A stretch of 64,000 bases of DNA from Shewanella algidipiscicola (lineage in GTDB: Bacteria; Pseudomonadota; Gammaproteobacteria; Enterobacterales; Shewanellaceae). The notes below the pieces were generated by a model. That model was not told the DNA's origin and ran no database searches. It saw only the letters and a list, made by a program, of their open reading frames with translations. Positions 10,343-20,095 of the stretch are shown piece after piece (position 1 is the stretch's first letter; each line of letters opens with the position of its first letter). The DNA is taken from the NCBI RefSeq assembly GCF_003605125.1, contig NZ_QPQT01000014.1, positions 1 to 64,000 of the forward strand. The letters are read 5' to 3'. Position numbers and translations under genes: made by a program.

Positions 10343-10947
10343 TGAAAGCTCTATTAATACTCGTCAGTATCGCCTTAATTGGTGGCTGTTCTATGCGTGA
10401 CACAGTCAACATGGACACTCCTACAGAGCAGGCATTTGACCTCAATGACAATGACAGAGATGGTGTCATTGTTGCCAGAGAGCGCTGCAACAACACCATC
10501 GAAGGGGCAACTATCGATAACTATGGCTGTGGTAAAATCAAACCGATTAACGAACGGCAAGAGTTAAAAATATTGTTTGCTAACGATTCTTTCTACATTG
10601 ATCCTCAGTATTATGACCAGGTAGAAACCGTTGCGACATTTATGAGACAGTACCCTAATACCCAAGTTACAATCGAAGGCCACTGTAGTAAAACAGGCTC
10701 TTATGATCACAACTTAACTCTGTCACAAAACAGAGCAAATGCGGTAAGCTCATTACTGTCAGAACGTTTTGGTATTGATAATGGTCGAGTGACTGCCATT
10801 GGCTACAGCTATGACCGCCCCGTTGATCCGACTCACACGCCAGAAGCGCATAAACGCAATCGCCGCGTGATCGCTGAATTAACCGGGGAAGACACCACTG
10901 CCGATATGAAGTGGAATATCTATACTGTGGACGAAGAAGTTAAATAA
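10342..10947 (+). CDS. OmpA-domain lipoprotein of the adhesin operon
   Basis: A 201-residue lipoprotein with a clear lipobox (I-G-G-C, Cys16 as the lipidated residue). After it comes a short Asp/Asn-rich segment (DLNDNDRDGV, about 33-45) resembling calcium-binding thrombospondin type 3 repeats. An OmpA-like peptidoglycan-binding domain follows at about 75-192, with the typical V-T-I-E-G-H-C and N-R-R-V stretches. It probably anchors to peptidoglycan and may steady the secretion channel or the retained adhesin. In known Shewanella bpf operons a gene of this type sits at this position. The start overlaps the stop of the channel gene by one base. Confidence 0.88.
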   Translation: MKALLILVSIALIGGCSMRDTVNMDTPTEQAFDLNDNDRDGVIVARERCNNTIEGATIDNYGCGKIKPINERQELKILFANDSFYIDPQYYDQVETVATFMRQYPNTQVTIEGHCSKTGSYDHNLTLSQNRANAVSSLLSERFGIDNGRVTAIGYSYDRPVDPTHTPEAHKRNRRVIAELTGEDTTADMKWNIYTVDEEVK

Positions 10948-10966
10948 CCCAAAATAGTCGGAGAAC

Positions 10967-11674
10967 ATGAACACAAAATTTGGCGGACATCGACAATTAT
11001 TAAAGGTCTGCCAACTTAGTGTGGTGGCGATGACCTTAGGGTTCTCATGCCTATATGCCTCTCCGACTCATCAACTGGACGCAAACCGTATCACCTCAAC
11101 TTTAGAGAGCAGATACGGTGAGCGCGCCGGGAAACGCGCTAAAGCCTGGTTTAAGGTACTTAATGAAGCGCAGGGACTGAACGAGCTAGAAAAAATCACT
11201 AAAGTGAATAATTTTTTCAATCTATTTCGGTTTGTCGACGACATTAAGCTTTGGGGTGATAGCAACTACTGGGCTAGTCCAATGGAATTTATTGGTGTCA
11301 ATGGCGGTGACTGTGAAGACTTTTCTATCGCAAAATATTTCACCCTGCTGCAACTTGGCATCGACGATGACAAATTACGCATCACTATGGTCAAAGCCAC
11401 CTCAGTTAACCAATACCACATGGTGCTGGCCTATTATGAAACACCAGGCTCAATTCCCTTAGTACTTGATAATCTCGATCGCACCATAAAACCAGCAACG
11501 CAACGAAACGATCTTATTCCTGTATACAGTTTCAATGGTCGACAGCTGTGGTTAAACAAAGAGAAAGGACGAGGTGTGCTTGCAGGCTCATCTGAACGTC
11601 TTGAAAAATGGAATGATCTCAAACAAAGATTGGGTGTAGAGCGACTGAGAATGCCCAAATTAAGATTGGAGTAG
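10967..11674 (+). CDS. bpfG: Periplasmic transglutaminase-like cysteine protease (LapG/BpfG type)
   Basis: A 235-residue periplasmic protease expected to cut the adhesin near its N-terminus and free it from the surface when c-di-GMP falls. An N-terminal hydrophobic export signal ends near residue 32. The catalytic triad of the BTLCP (DUF920) family is visible: Cys116 in GGDCEDFS, His151 in NQYHMV and Asp168 in LVLDNLD. Acidic residues beside the Cys fit the calcium site known in LapG. It lies 19 bases after the lipoprotein gene and 8 bases before the receptor gene, with AGTCGGAG as ribosome site. All catalytic residues are present, so it should be active. Confidence 0.93.
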   Translation: MNTKFGGHRQLLKVCQLSVVAMTLGFSCLYASPTHQLDANRITSTLESRYGERAGKRAKAWFKVLNEAQGLNELEKITKVNNFFNLFRFVDDIKLWGDSNYWASPMEFIGVNGGDCEDFSIAKYFTLLQLGIDDDKLRITMVKATSVNQYHMVLAYYETPGSIPLVLDNLDRTIKPATQRNDLIPVYSFNGRQLWLNKEKGRGVLAGSSERLEKWNDLKQRLGVERLRMPKLRLE

Positions 11675-11682
11675 CTAGAACA

Positions 11683-13605
11683 ATGACACTGTTTCGACAG
11701 ATATACTCACTGCTTTTGGGCCTATTTTTGGTCGTTGTCGTTAGCTTGGCTTACGTGCAGTTTACCGAGACCCAAAGTTTCTTAACCAAACAGATGGAAT
11801 CTGACCTGAATAACACCAGCCACAGTTTAGGGATCATGCTAGTTCCCGACTTAGAAGCTGGCGACATTGTCGGCGCCGAAACCTTGATAAATGTGATCTT
11901 TGAAGGCGGTTACTATCAGCAAGTCAAACTGACATGGTTGATTGATGGTAAGCAACAAGTATGGGAAAACTCAGTTAAAATTGAAGGCGTTCCGCAATGG
12001 TTTATCGATCTAGGCTTTTTTGATACCATCAGCCGCGAAAGCACCATCACCTCAGGTTGGCTCCAATTAGCCAAGCTAGAAATAACCGCTCACCCAGGCT
12101 TTGGGTATAACGAGCTATGGCGCACCATGACTAATTCTATTATAGCGATTTCTATTCTGTTTTTAATCGCCATTATGCTGGCTCGCTTCGGACTTACCTG
12201 GATTCTTAAACCTCTGCACGATATCGCGGAACACGCCACAGAAGTGTCCAAGCGCAAGTTTGGTCCAGATTTGCCACTGCCAAAAACCACTGAGCTAAAG
12301 TCGGTCGTATCGGCCTTTAATAGCATGTCTCATCAGCTGAAAAAAATATTCAACTCACTCGATGAAGAAGTGACTGAGTTAAGAAAGAAAAATTTAGTCG
12401 ACCAAGTTTCAGGCCTGCCTAACCGCCAATACATGATGGCACGTATCCATAGCTGGCTAAGCGAGCCTAATAATGGCGCATTAATGATGGCTAAGTTCGA
12501 CTGGCTAGAGGAGGTGCACAGTAAATATGGTTACCAAGTACGTGATGAGACCATACGTTTACTTGCACAAAGACTGCAACAACAGCTCGATGAAATAGCG
12601 CCTTCTGTAATTGCCCGTATTGCTGCGTATGAATTTGCTTTTCTAATCACCAGCGCCGAACAAGAGCAAAGCAGCAAATACTTACACACGCTCATTAGAA
12701 CTGTGAATCAGGAAATGTCTAAGGCAGGCTGTAAGCCTAATGAACAATTTGCTATCGGTATCGCCCACCGTACAGATTCGATGACAGTTTCAGAGTTGTT
12801 GTCACAAACAGACAATGCATTACAACAAGCTATCGCCGAAAATAACGTTTTCCACTGGTTTGAAAGCGATGAAAAACAGCTCTATAGCAAAGAGCAGTGG
12901 CGCGAACAACTTAGCGCGGCGATCACGGAAAAGCGCTTTCAATTTAAATGGCAGTCCGTGTATCTCAATAATCAAACCACAGTGTTACAGCGCGAGCTGT
13001 ATTGCCAATTAACCATTGGCGAGACAGAGATCCATGCAGGACAATTTATGCCTTATGTTGAACTCTTATCATTGGGCTCTTTACTGGACCGCTGTCTTAT
13101 CGAGTCCATTGTAGACAATGGCATTATTGAAAAAAATGATGAACCTATTGCGATTAATCTGACATTCCACAGCCTACGTGACCTTGAATTTCACAAATGG
13201 TTAAATCAATTTCTCCGCAATAGCCATTTTAGCCAAAGGATTGTTTTTGATATTCCCGAAGCGGGTATCTATAGCGATCCTGACGCCTGTCAGGCTCTGT
13301 GTGCCATTATTAGAGATAATGGTGCACACTTTGGCATCGACCATTTTGGTCGTCAATTTGGCTCAATGGCTTACCTACAGACACTACGCCCAAGTTATGT
13401 CAAATTGGATCAGTCCTTCGCTTACTACGATGAAAATGAACACAGTAGCGAACTCTGCCGCGCCCTAGTTAACGTGGCTAAAGGCCTCGATATTCAGGTC
13501 ATTGTCACAGGTATCGAAGAGCAAGCGCAGCTAGCTAGGTTTGAACCACTCAAAACCGAGGCTTATATGGGTTATATTTCTCCACCAGAAAAAGTGCTCA
13601 ACTAA
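11683..13605 (+). CDS. bpfD: Inner-membrane c-di-GMP receptor with degenerate GGDEF and EAL domains (LapD/BpfD type)
   Basis: A 640-residue receptor that in the LapD family holds the periplasmic protease when c-di-GMP binds its EAL domain. Order: TM1 (about 7-26), periplasmic LapD/MoxY-type output domain, TM2 (about 152-172), HAMP, GGDEF domain (about 240-400), EAL domain (about 410-640). The GGDEF motif is replaced by A-A-Y-E-F (314-318), so no cyclase activity is expected. The EAL motif reads E-L-Y (from Glu438), so phosphodiesterase activity is unlikely. Binding without catalysis is the known mode of this family. A strong terminator follows, closing the operon. Confidence 0.93.
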   Translation: MTLFRQIYSLLLGLFLVVVVSLAYVQFTETQSFLTKQMESDLNNTSHSLGIMLVPDLEAGDIVGAETLINVIFEGGYYQQVKLTWLIDGKQQVWENSVKIEGVPQWFIDLGFFDTISRESTITSGWLQLAKLEITAHPGFGYNELWRTMTNSIIAISILFLIAIMLARFGLTWILKPLHDIAEHATEVSKRKFGPDLPLPKTTELKSVVSAFNSMSHQLKKIFNSLDEEVTELRKKNLVDQVSGLPNRQYMMARIHSWLSEPNNGALMMAKFDWLEEVHSKYGYQVRDETIRLLAQRLQQQLDEIAPSVIARIAAYEFAFLITSAEQEQSSKYLHTLIRTVNQEMSKAGCKPNEQFAIGIAHRTDSMTVSELLSQTDNALQQAIAENNVFHWFESDEKQLYSKEQWREQLSAAITEKRFQFKWQSVYLNNQTTVLQRELYCQLTIGETEIHAGQFMPYVELLSLGSLLDRCLIESIVDNGIIEKNDEPIAINLTFHSLRDLEFHKWLNQFLRNSHFSQRIVFDIPEAGIYSDPDACQALCAIIRDNGAHFGIDHFGRQFGSMAYLQTLRPSYVKLDQSFAYYDENEHSSELCRALVNVAKGLDIQVIVTGIEEQAQLARFEPLKTEAYMGYISPPEKVLN

Positions 13606-13609
13606 TAAT

Positions 13610-13637
13610 AAAAAAGCTGCCAATGGCAGCTTTTTTA
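13610..13637 (+). terminator. Intrinsic terminator of the adhesin operon
   Basis: A GCTGCC/GGCAGC stem with a three-base AAT loop is flanked by A and T runs on both sides, 5 bases after the bpfD stop. The symmetry means it could also work on the - strand. Confidence 0.9.
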
Positions 13638-13822
13638 TTATTCACAGACCAGCAGTAAAGACTGCAACAGACGGATAAAAATCGATGGGCTCTGGTTAAA
13701 CTTCAGGATGTAAGCCGGCAACACGAGTGCAGATGCAGAGCAACCAGCATGATGATCGCCAGCATAAATCGCCGCCATTACAAATAAGACAAATAAGCTT
13801 CTCTGTCACAGCCCATACACTA

Positions 13823-14084
13823 GGACCTGTAGATCTTTGCTGGTTGAATTTTGCTCGAGACAAAAACGTTTTAATCGAGGCGAGTGGATTGCAGCCTAGT
13901 CATCTAAGCAAAATTCACTTAACAAAGAGTAAAGCGTTTTTAGCCGAACTCTTCGGGCAGCGTTTGTTGGGTATTTCTACTGCGTTCTCAGCTTTTTATG
14001 TTAATAACTACACCACAAAGCTTCTGCCTTGTATAAATACCCAACAATTCGCGGCAAAAACAACCTTGAAAGATCAACAGGGCA
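13823..14084. mobile_element. MITE-like element, copy 1 (degenerate)
   Basis: About 262 bases closely related to 48214-48476. The left end reads GGACCTGTAGATCTTTG and the right end is an imperfect inverted copy (GATCAACAGGGCA). TA lies on both sides, a possible target duplication. An inner inverted repeat (TTGTTGGGTATTT and AAATACCCAACAA) is well preserved in this copy. No transposase is encoded. The 131-codon frame across it (13727-14122) is judged spurious. Confidence 0.7.
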
Positions 14085-14103
14085 TACAGGGCAACATAGC
14101 CAA

Positions 14104-14138
14104 AACGAAAAAAGCCTTCTGACTATTCAGAAGGCTTT
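14104..14138 (-). terminator. Intrinsic terminator of the tRNA operon
   Basis: Read on the - strand, an AAGCCTTCTGA stem with a four-base loop is followed by a T-rich tract. It lies just after the last tRNA gene. Confidence 0.85.
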
Positions 14139-14144
14139 CGAAAG

Positions 14145-14221
<77 letters not shown>

Positions 14222-14272
14222 AAAATCTTTAATTTATTGCAAATATCGAGACAGGCTCGCTATTTTATAATG

Positions 14273-14349
<77 letters not shown>

Positions 14350-14412
14350 AGTCTCTACTTAAACAGTAGTAGATGTTTAATGAGGTCACCCTCAATGTTG
14401 GATAAGAAGTAA

Positions 14413-14489
14413 TGGGGTGACTGATGGGACTTGAACCCACGACAACCGGAATCACAATCCGGGGCTCTACCAACTGAGCTACAATCACC
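14413..14489 (-). tRNA. tRNA-His (anticodon GTG)
   Basis: A 77-base cloverleaf with encoded CCA and the extra 5' G (G-1) opposite C73 that marks tRNA-His. The anticodon loop contains GTG between CCGGA and TCCGG stem arms. Second gene of the four-tRNA cluster. Confidence 0.96.
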
Positions 14490-14533
14490 ACTGATATTAC
14501 TGCTTACTTGCTAACTTTAACCTCAAATCCAAC

Positions 14534-14610
14534 TGGTGCACCCAGAAGGATTCGAACCCTCGGCCTCACCCTCCGGAGGGGTGCGCTCTATCCAGCTGAG
14601 CTATGGGTGC
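14534..14610 (-). tRNA. tRNA-Arg (anticodon CCG)
   Basis: A 77-base cloverleaf with encoded CCA. The anticodon loop reads CTCCGGA, giving CCG. It is the first gene of the cluster. The order Arg-His-Pro resembles the argX-hisR-leuT-proM cluster of enterics without leuT and with a second Pro gene. Confidence 0.96.
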
Positions 14611-14630
14611 CTGCCTTGTTAGCGCCGCAT

Positions 14631-14659
14631 ATAATATGGATTAATTACCTGTTCGTCTA
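14631..14659 (-). promoter_or_regulatory. Promoter of the tRNA operon
   Basis: On the - strand a TAGACG -35 box and a TATTAT -10 box are 17 bases apart. The -10 is followed by a GC-rich discriminator (GCGGCGC), the feature of stringently controlled stable-RNA promoters. It ends about 20 bases before the tRNA-Arg gene. Confidence 0.65.
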
Positions 14660-14846
14660 TAGCAAACATCGATTTTTTTATGCGTTTGCTCAACTTTTAA
14701 CAGATTTACGCCTCTGACAGCCCATTTAGGTCAAAATTCACTGCAGTAGTCAAAATAATGACTTGGTACTGTTTCTTTTTTATGCTATTTATAACCCTCA
14801 TCTAATACAGTCACAGATATGATAATTATAAGAAATTGGCGGTGTC

Positions 14847-17489
14847 ATGTTTAGGGAAGAAACAGACCAACTTGCAGATCGTGATATAGACAAATTAAGC
14901 AAAAGGATTACCCGCTTAAAAAGTCTGGCGCGAAAATATAAGCGCTCTGAGGTGATTCAGAATGCTTTACTCGATATTTCCAATATTGCTGCAAGTGCAA
15001 AACGTGCCGATGATTTTTATTCAGGCGTTCAACGAAACCTCAACAAACTTTTACCTGCTGATAATTTTTTCATTGCCCTACTTAACAGTAATACCAATGA
15101 GTTGAATGTTCCCTTTTTCATCGATGAAAAAGATCCCCACCCCAGCCAGCTTTTTCCATCGGAAAAAATTTCCAATGCGCTATACAGCGGATTGACCGGC
15201 TATGTGTTTCGTCAACAACAAGCGTTACTATGCGACAATGACAAGTTTAATCAGCTAATCGCAGCCAAAGAAATTGTCAGTCGCGGTTCTACTTGCCATC
15301 AATGGCTTGGGGTTCCTATCTTCAGCGGTGGACAGACCATAGGTGTACTGGCCGTTCAAAGTTATAATCCAGAGATCAGTTATGGCGATATTGAACTCGA
15401 ACTGATCACCTTTATTAGTCAACATGTCTCAGGTGTAATTGAACGGGTGCAGTATCAGCACAACCTTGAAACCGCTATCGAGCATCGAACCAAAGAACTG
15501 AGTCTGGCTTACGACAAGCTCAAGCAAGAGGTGAATGAAAGACGCCGAGCAGAGCATCTGCAAAAATCACTATTTGAAATTGCCGAACTGTCTAACTCAA
15601 ATATCGATGACACTGTGTTCTACACTGAATTACATCGGGTGATAAGCCATCTGTTACCCGCTAATAACTGCTACATCGGCTTGCTCGACGACAGTGGCCG
15701 CTATTTAAACTTTCCCTTCTATGTGTCTCAATTAAACACTGATATACCCTCTATACGTCCGCTCGCCGACGGTTTAGTTGAATTTATACTGAAACACAAG
15801 AAACCCATATTACTCGAAAAGTCTGATATCAAAGCACTGATCGACGCTAAGCAACTGTATGCTATCGCGCCCCAACTCAATCATACAGATACCATTAATC
15901 AGTGGATCGGCGTACCACTGTTTATCCAAGGAGTGGTCAAAGGTGCCTTGACCATTTACAGCTTTAGCGCTTCTCACACCTATCAAGAAAAAGATCTCGG
16001 CCTATTAACTTTTGTGTCGCAGCATATTGCCACCGCTATTGAACGTAAATTATCGGCCGAATCATTAAAGCAAAGTTATGAACAGTTAGAAGAAAAAGTC
16101 GCCCAGCGTACTCGCGCATTAGCCATGCTTAACCAAGACTTAGAAAAAGAGATCAGTCAGCGGCGCAAAGTTGAGCAACAGTTAGTACATGATGCCTGCC
16201 ATGATATTCTGACCGGCTTACCTAATCGGGCACGGTTTATGGAGCGCTTAGGTCAAGCGGTTAAACATGTCAGACGCCATGGCTTAGACCGTTTTGCTTT
16301 ACTGTTTATCGACTTAGATCGTTTTAAGCTGATCAATGACACCTTAGGACATTTACAAGGCGATCGTTTTTTGATTGAAACGGCTCGACGACTTAACCTG
16401 TGTATCCGTGATAACGACACACTGGCACGCATTGGTGGTGATGAATTTGTCATCCTGCTCGATAGCATTCACGACAGCAATGACGCAATTGAAGTAGCCG
16501 AACGGATTCTCGGTAAACTATCGATTCCTTACCAGCTAGCCCAGCAGAGCTTTACCTCCGGGGCCAGCATTGGTATTGCATTTAGTGGTCAAAACAACAA
16601 CGACACCAGCGAATCTTTGCTCAAAGATGCCGATACAGCTATGTATCAGGCAAAATCGAATGGTAAAGGCTGTTATGTTGTCAGCGACAACCGCACAAGA
16701 GGAAAACAGGCACACGACATCACTTTAGAATTAGAATTGCGAGAAGCCTTAGTCAACAAAAGTTTAGCTCTACAATACTTCCCCATTATGACTCTAGACA
16801 GTCAAGAAATATTGGCCTATGAGCCAAGACTCTATTGGCAACATGAGCAATTGGGTAAGCTTAAACAGGCACAACTCAGTAATATCGCAGAGCATTGTAA
16901 TCTCACCAAAGAGCTCGACCTTTACTTATTTGAGCAACTTAATCTCGATTACCCTCAGCTAGTGACCCTAAGTGGCCCGATACAACTGCATTTACATGTT
17001 TCTAGTCGCCACTTAAAACATAAACATGCGGTGCGCAAACTTAAAAATCGCCTTAAACAGAGCTGCAGCAAACCTGAAATGATCTGGATGTTTTTTAATG
17101 AAAAAGCGTTTGTGCAAGATACTGAAAGCCATATCAATGCGTTTGAAATGTTACATAAACTCGGCATCAATCTCGGGCTGCATGCCTATGGTAGCGCCCA
17201 CAGCGCCTTGAGTAGCCTTAGCTTTTTACCATTAAGCGGCCTTAAGCTTGACCCCAGTTATATTAGCCACTTAAGTCACCCTCAGCATCAAAAGCTGCTT
17301 ACCGCCCACCAACTCGCTGCTAACGCATTAGATTTAAAAATATTTGTGCAGGGGGTCAAAACCGAGGTTCAGCACCAACAGCTGCTAAACCTCGGTTTCC
17401 ATCAGGGGCAGGGACTGGCACTCGGTAAGTCGATTGATTCAAAAACCTTACCCCAAACCAAGCGGGAATCTGATAGTTTGTATGCCTAA
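14847..17489 (+). CDS. GAF-GAF-GGDEF-EAL signalling protein, active cyclase with degenerate EAL motif
   Basis: An 880-residue cytoplasmic protein with no membrane segment. Two GAF-type sensor domains lie at about 45-215 and 250-415; both contain a W-(L/I)-G-V-P stretch. Each is followed by a coiled coil containing N/S-Q/E-R-R. A GGDEF domain follows at about 455-610 with intact GGDEF (about 529-533) and an RxxD inhibitory site (R-D-N-D) five residues before it, so it should make c-di-GMP and be product-inhibited. In the C-terminal EAL-like domain (about 630-870) the EAL position reads E-P-R, which makes phosphodiesterase activity unlikely. The GAF ligands are unknown. The c-di-GMP formed could feed the adhesin receptor nearby, but that is inference from proximity only. 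Confidence 0.88.
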   Translation: MFREETDQLADRDIDKLSKRITRLKSLARKYKRSEVIQNALLDISNIAASAKRADDFYSGVQRNLNKLLPADNFFIALLNSNTNELNVPFFIDEKDPHPSQLFPSEKISNALYSGLTGYVFRQQQALLCDNDKFNQLIAAKEIVSRGSTCHQWLGVPIFSGGQTIGVLAVQSYNPEISYGDIELELITFISQHVSGVIERVQYQHNLETAIEHRTKELSLAYDKLKQEVNERRRAEHLQKSLFEIAELSNSNIDDTVFYTELHRVISHLLPANNCYIGLLDDSGRYLNFPFYVSQLNTDIPSIRPLADGLVEFILKHKKPILLEKSDIKALIDAKQLYAIAPQLNHTDTINQWIGVPLFIQGVVKGALTIYSFSASHTYQEKDLGLLTFVSQHIATAIERKLSAESLKQSYEQLEEKVAQRTRALAMLNQDLEKEISQRRKVEQQLVHDACHDILTGLPNRARFMERLGQAVKHVRRHGLDRFALLFIDLDRFKLINDTLGHLQGDRFLIETARRLNLCIRDNDTLARIGGDEFVILLDSIHDSNDAIEVAERILGKLSIPYQLAQQSFTSGASIGIAFSGQNNNDTSESLLKDADTAMYQAKSNGKGCYVVSDNRTRGKQAHDITLELELREALVNKSLALQYFPIMTLDSQEILAYEPRLYWQHEQLGKLKQAQLSNIAEHCNLTKELDLYLFEQLNLDYPQLVTLSGPIQLHLHVSSRHLKHKHAVRKLKNRLKQSCSKPEMIWMFFNEKAFVQDTESHINAFEMLHKLGINLGLHAYGSAHSALSSLSFLPLSGLKLDPSYISHLSHPQHQKLLTAHQLAANALDLKIFVQGVKTEVQHQQLLNLGFHQGQGLALGKSIDSKTLPQTKRESDSLYA

Positions 17490-17518
17490 TGACTCAACGC
17501 CATAAGGTCAGCGCAACA

Positions 17519-19531
17519 CTACTTCTTAAACATATCACGTATGTTGGCAATATTGGCTTTACCTGATTGCACCCGCTGCTGCTCGGTTTGTGCAGGCTTG
17601 CGGTTTTCCCAAATCAGATCGTCTTGAGGCAACTCAAGCAAGAAGCGGCTAGGTTCACAACGCATTACCTCGCCAAACTGACGCCGCTCACGGCAGATCA
17701 TAAACCACAAGTCCTTTTGTGCACGGGTAATGCCCACGTAAGCCAGACGCCTTTCCTCCTCGACGTTGTCTTCGTCGATACTGCTTTGGTGCGGCAAGAT
17801 GCGCTCCTCAACCCCGACCATAAACACGTAAGGAAACTCCAGCCCTTTGGAGGCATGCAAGGTCATTAGCTGTACTTGATCGCCCGCTTCATCTTCGCTG
17901 TTACGCTCCATCATGTCGCGCAATGTTAAACGCGTCACCACCTCAGGTAAGGTCATGCCCTCATCAAGATCGTCACCTTGCAGCATTTCGGTCACCCAGC
18001 GATACAGCTCCGAGATGTTTTTCATGCGCATCTCAGCAGCCTTGGCGCTGGTGCTGGTTTCGTATAGATAATCTTCGTAATTGATATTACGAATAAGGCG
18101 CTTAACCGCTTCTACGGGTTCACCACGATTGGCCTCTTCACCCATATCGACGATAAATTTGCCAAACTTATATAACGACGCCATTGCCGCAGGTGGTAAA
18201 TGATGATTAAGCTCGCCTTGAAAAATCGCCTCAAACATCGAAATTTGTTTTTCGTTGGCATAATTGCCTAAACGTTCCAGTGTCGCAGGGCCAATACCAC
18301 GTTTAGGCAGATTAACTACCCGTAAAAAGGCATTATCGTCGTCAGGATTTACCACTAAGCGCAAATACGCCATGATATCTTTAATCTCGGCGCGGCCAAA
18401 AAATGAGGTGCCGCCACTGAGCTTATAGGGAATGCGATTGGTCATTAAGGCACGCTCTAACAAGCGTGATTGATGGTTACCACGATACAAGATAGCGTAA
18501 TCACCAAACTGGGTTCTACCAACAAATTTATGCCTGATCATCTCGGCAATCACCCGCTCAGCTTCTTGCTCTTCATTGGCTGCCATCAATACCCGCAGCG
18601 GCTCGCCATAGGCCAGCTCACTGAACAGTGACTTGTCATATACGTGGGGATTATTGGCAATCAATATATTGGCGGCGCGCAAAATACGCTGGCTGGAGCG
18701 ATAGTTTTGCTCGAGTTTAATCAGCCTTAATGAGGGGAAATCTTTACCCAATAACACTAGGTTTTGTGGTTTAGCGCCACGCCATGAGTAAATAGACTGA
18801 TCGTCATCACCCACCACAGTAAAGCGGGCACGCTCACCCACCAGCAATTTAACCAGCTCATATTGGCTGGTGTTAGTATCTTGGTACTCATCGACCAATA
18901 AATATTGAATCCGCTTTTGCCAACGCTCTCTCACCTCTTGATTATGCCTTAGCAGCAACGTAGGCAATAAAATGAGGTCATCAAAATCTAATGCGTTATA
19001 GGCCTTCATATGCTGAGCATAGCGCTGATATAACAAGGCAAATAACTGCGACTGCTCATCTTTGGCGAGTTTGCGCGCCTGAGCGGGGATCACCAAATCG
19101 CCCTTCCAGTTTGAAATAGCAGTCATTAACAGGCGCAGCAGATCTTTATCCCCATCGAGTTCGTTTTCAGTTAACTCTTTAAGTAGCGCGAGGGAGTCTT
19201 GATCATCAAACAGTGAAAAGCCGGGCTTTAATCCCAATACTTTATACTCACGTTTAATGATCTCCAGCCCTAAGGTGTGGAAGGTTGAAATCCATAAACC
19301 GCGCGCTTCTTTACGCCCCATAGATTGAGCGACACGCTCTTTCATCTCGCGAGCCGCTTTGTTGGTAAAGGTCACCGCGGCAATCGTTTTGGCTTGATAT
19401 CCGCACTTTTGTACCAGATAAGCAATTTTATTAATGATCACGCGTGTCTTACCACTACCTGCGCCAGCTAAGACGAGGCAAGGGCCTGAAACATAATGAA
19501 CAGCATCATTTTGACCGGGATTGAGCTTCAT
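17519..19531 (-). CDS. rep: ATP-dependent DNA helicase Rep
   Basis: This 670-residue superfamily 1A helicase moves 3' to 5' on single strands and helps replication forks pass bound proteins. Walker A AGAGSGKT is at residues 22-29. The motif II stretch VDEYQDTN, the [13 protein letters not shown] stretch and the C-terminal [15 protein letters not shown] motif are present. Similarity to E. coli Rep is close along the whole length, including the FSLFDD and LPQDDLIWE segments, which separates it from UvrD. The gene faces the cyclase gene and the two stop codons are about 30 bases apart. Confidence 0.96.
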   Translation of the reverse strand: MKLNPGQNDAVHYVSGPCLVLAGAGSGKTRVIINKIAYLVQKCGYQAKTIAAVTFTNKAAREMKERVAQSMGRKEARGLWISTFHTLGLEIIKREYKVLGLKPGFSLFDDQDSLALLKELTENELDGDKDLLRLLMTAISNWKGDLVIPAQARKLAKDEQSQLFALLYQRYAQHMKAYNALDFDDLILLPTLLLRHNQEVRERWQKRIQYLLVDEYQDTNTSQYELVKLLVGERARFTVVGDDDQSIYSWRGAKPQNLVLLGKDFPSLRLIKLEQNYRSSQRILRAANILIANNPHVYDKSLFSELAYGEPLRVLMAANEEQEAERVIAEMIRHKFVGRTQFGDYAILYRGNHQSRLLERALMTNRIPYKLSGGTSFFGRAEIKDIMAYLRLVVNPDDDNAFLRVVNLPKRGIGPATLERLGNYANEKQISMFEAIFQGELNHHLPPAAMASLYKFGKFIVDMGEEANRGEPVEAVKRLIRNINYEDYLYETSTSAKAAEMRMKNISELYRWVTEMLQGDDLDEGMTLPEVVTRLTLRDMMERNSEDEAGDQVQLMTLHASKGLEFPYVFMVGVEERILPHQSSIDEDNVEEERRLAYVGITRAQKDLWFMICRERRQFGEVMRCEPSRFLLELPQDDLIWENRKPAQTEQQRVQSGKANIANIRDMFKK

Positions 19532-19700
19532 GAATTTACAACTACCAAGCAGATAAAAGGGTCTAAATTAGAGGCAGATCATACCAGAATCTGCGCCCAT
19601 CTATTGAGATAAAATAACCAGCGGCTTTTTAATTTGTTATCCGCAGTAGCTCAGGTACAATTCTCAGCATATTGACTTGATTGCCCAGAGGCGAAAAACC

Positions 19701-19961
19701 ATGATTAACCCAAAGAAAATTGAAGAGATGGCTAAGCAGCTTAGCGATAACCTTCCTAGTGGCCTAAAACAATTTGCTGGCGAATTCGAAGATAAAAGTA
19801 AGCAAATTTTACAAAATCAGCTGATGAAACTCGATGTGGTGTCACGCGAAGAGTTTGACGTACAACAACACGTTCTGCTTAAAACCCGTGAAAAACTCGA
19901 AGCCCTACAAGCCCAAGTCGATGCCTTAGAAGCCAAGCTCAACCAAGCCGCAGGTGAATAA
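19701..19961 (+). CDS. ubiK: Ubiquinone biosynthesis accessory factor UbiK (YqiC family)
   Basis: An 86-residue protein starting MINPKKIEEMAKQL, the hallmark of the UbiK/BMFP family, which helps aerobic ubiquinone synthesis together with UbiJ. The N-terminal part is amphipathic and the C-terminal 35 residues form a coiled coil (REKLEALQAQVDALEAKL) used for trimer formation. I chose the ATG at 19701 over a TTG at 19677 because the family begins here. It is divergent from rep. Confidence 0.9.
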   Translation: MINPKKIEEMAKQLSDNLPSGLKQFAGEFEDKSKQILQNQLMKLDVVSREEFDVQQHVLLKTREKLEALQAQVDALEAKLNQAAGE

Positions 19962-20095
19962 GCAGAGCCAAGGCGATGTCGGCGCGATGTGATATCAATA
20001 TTGATGTTGATTCAACGAATCAAGCTTGAGCAGTAAGGGCAACCTGCAAGGTCGCTGTAACCTTTGATTTAACGGTTTTGTGCGAGGTAACTGGT

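Noticed and set aside
13727..14122. 131-codon open frame
   Set aside because: It runs across the MITE; the second copy at 48214-48476 breaks the frame, and no domain or ribosome site is seen.
17519..19531. UvrD or PcrA instead of Rep
   Set aside because: The similarity to Rep continues through the C-terminal third, including the LPQDDLIWE segment.
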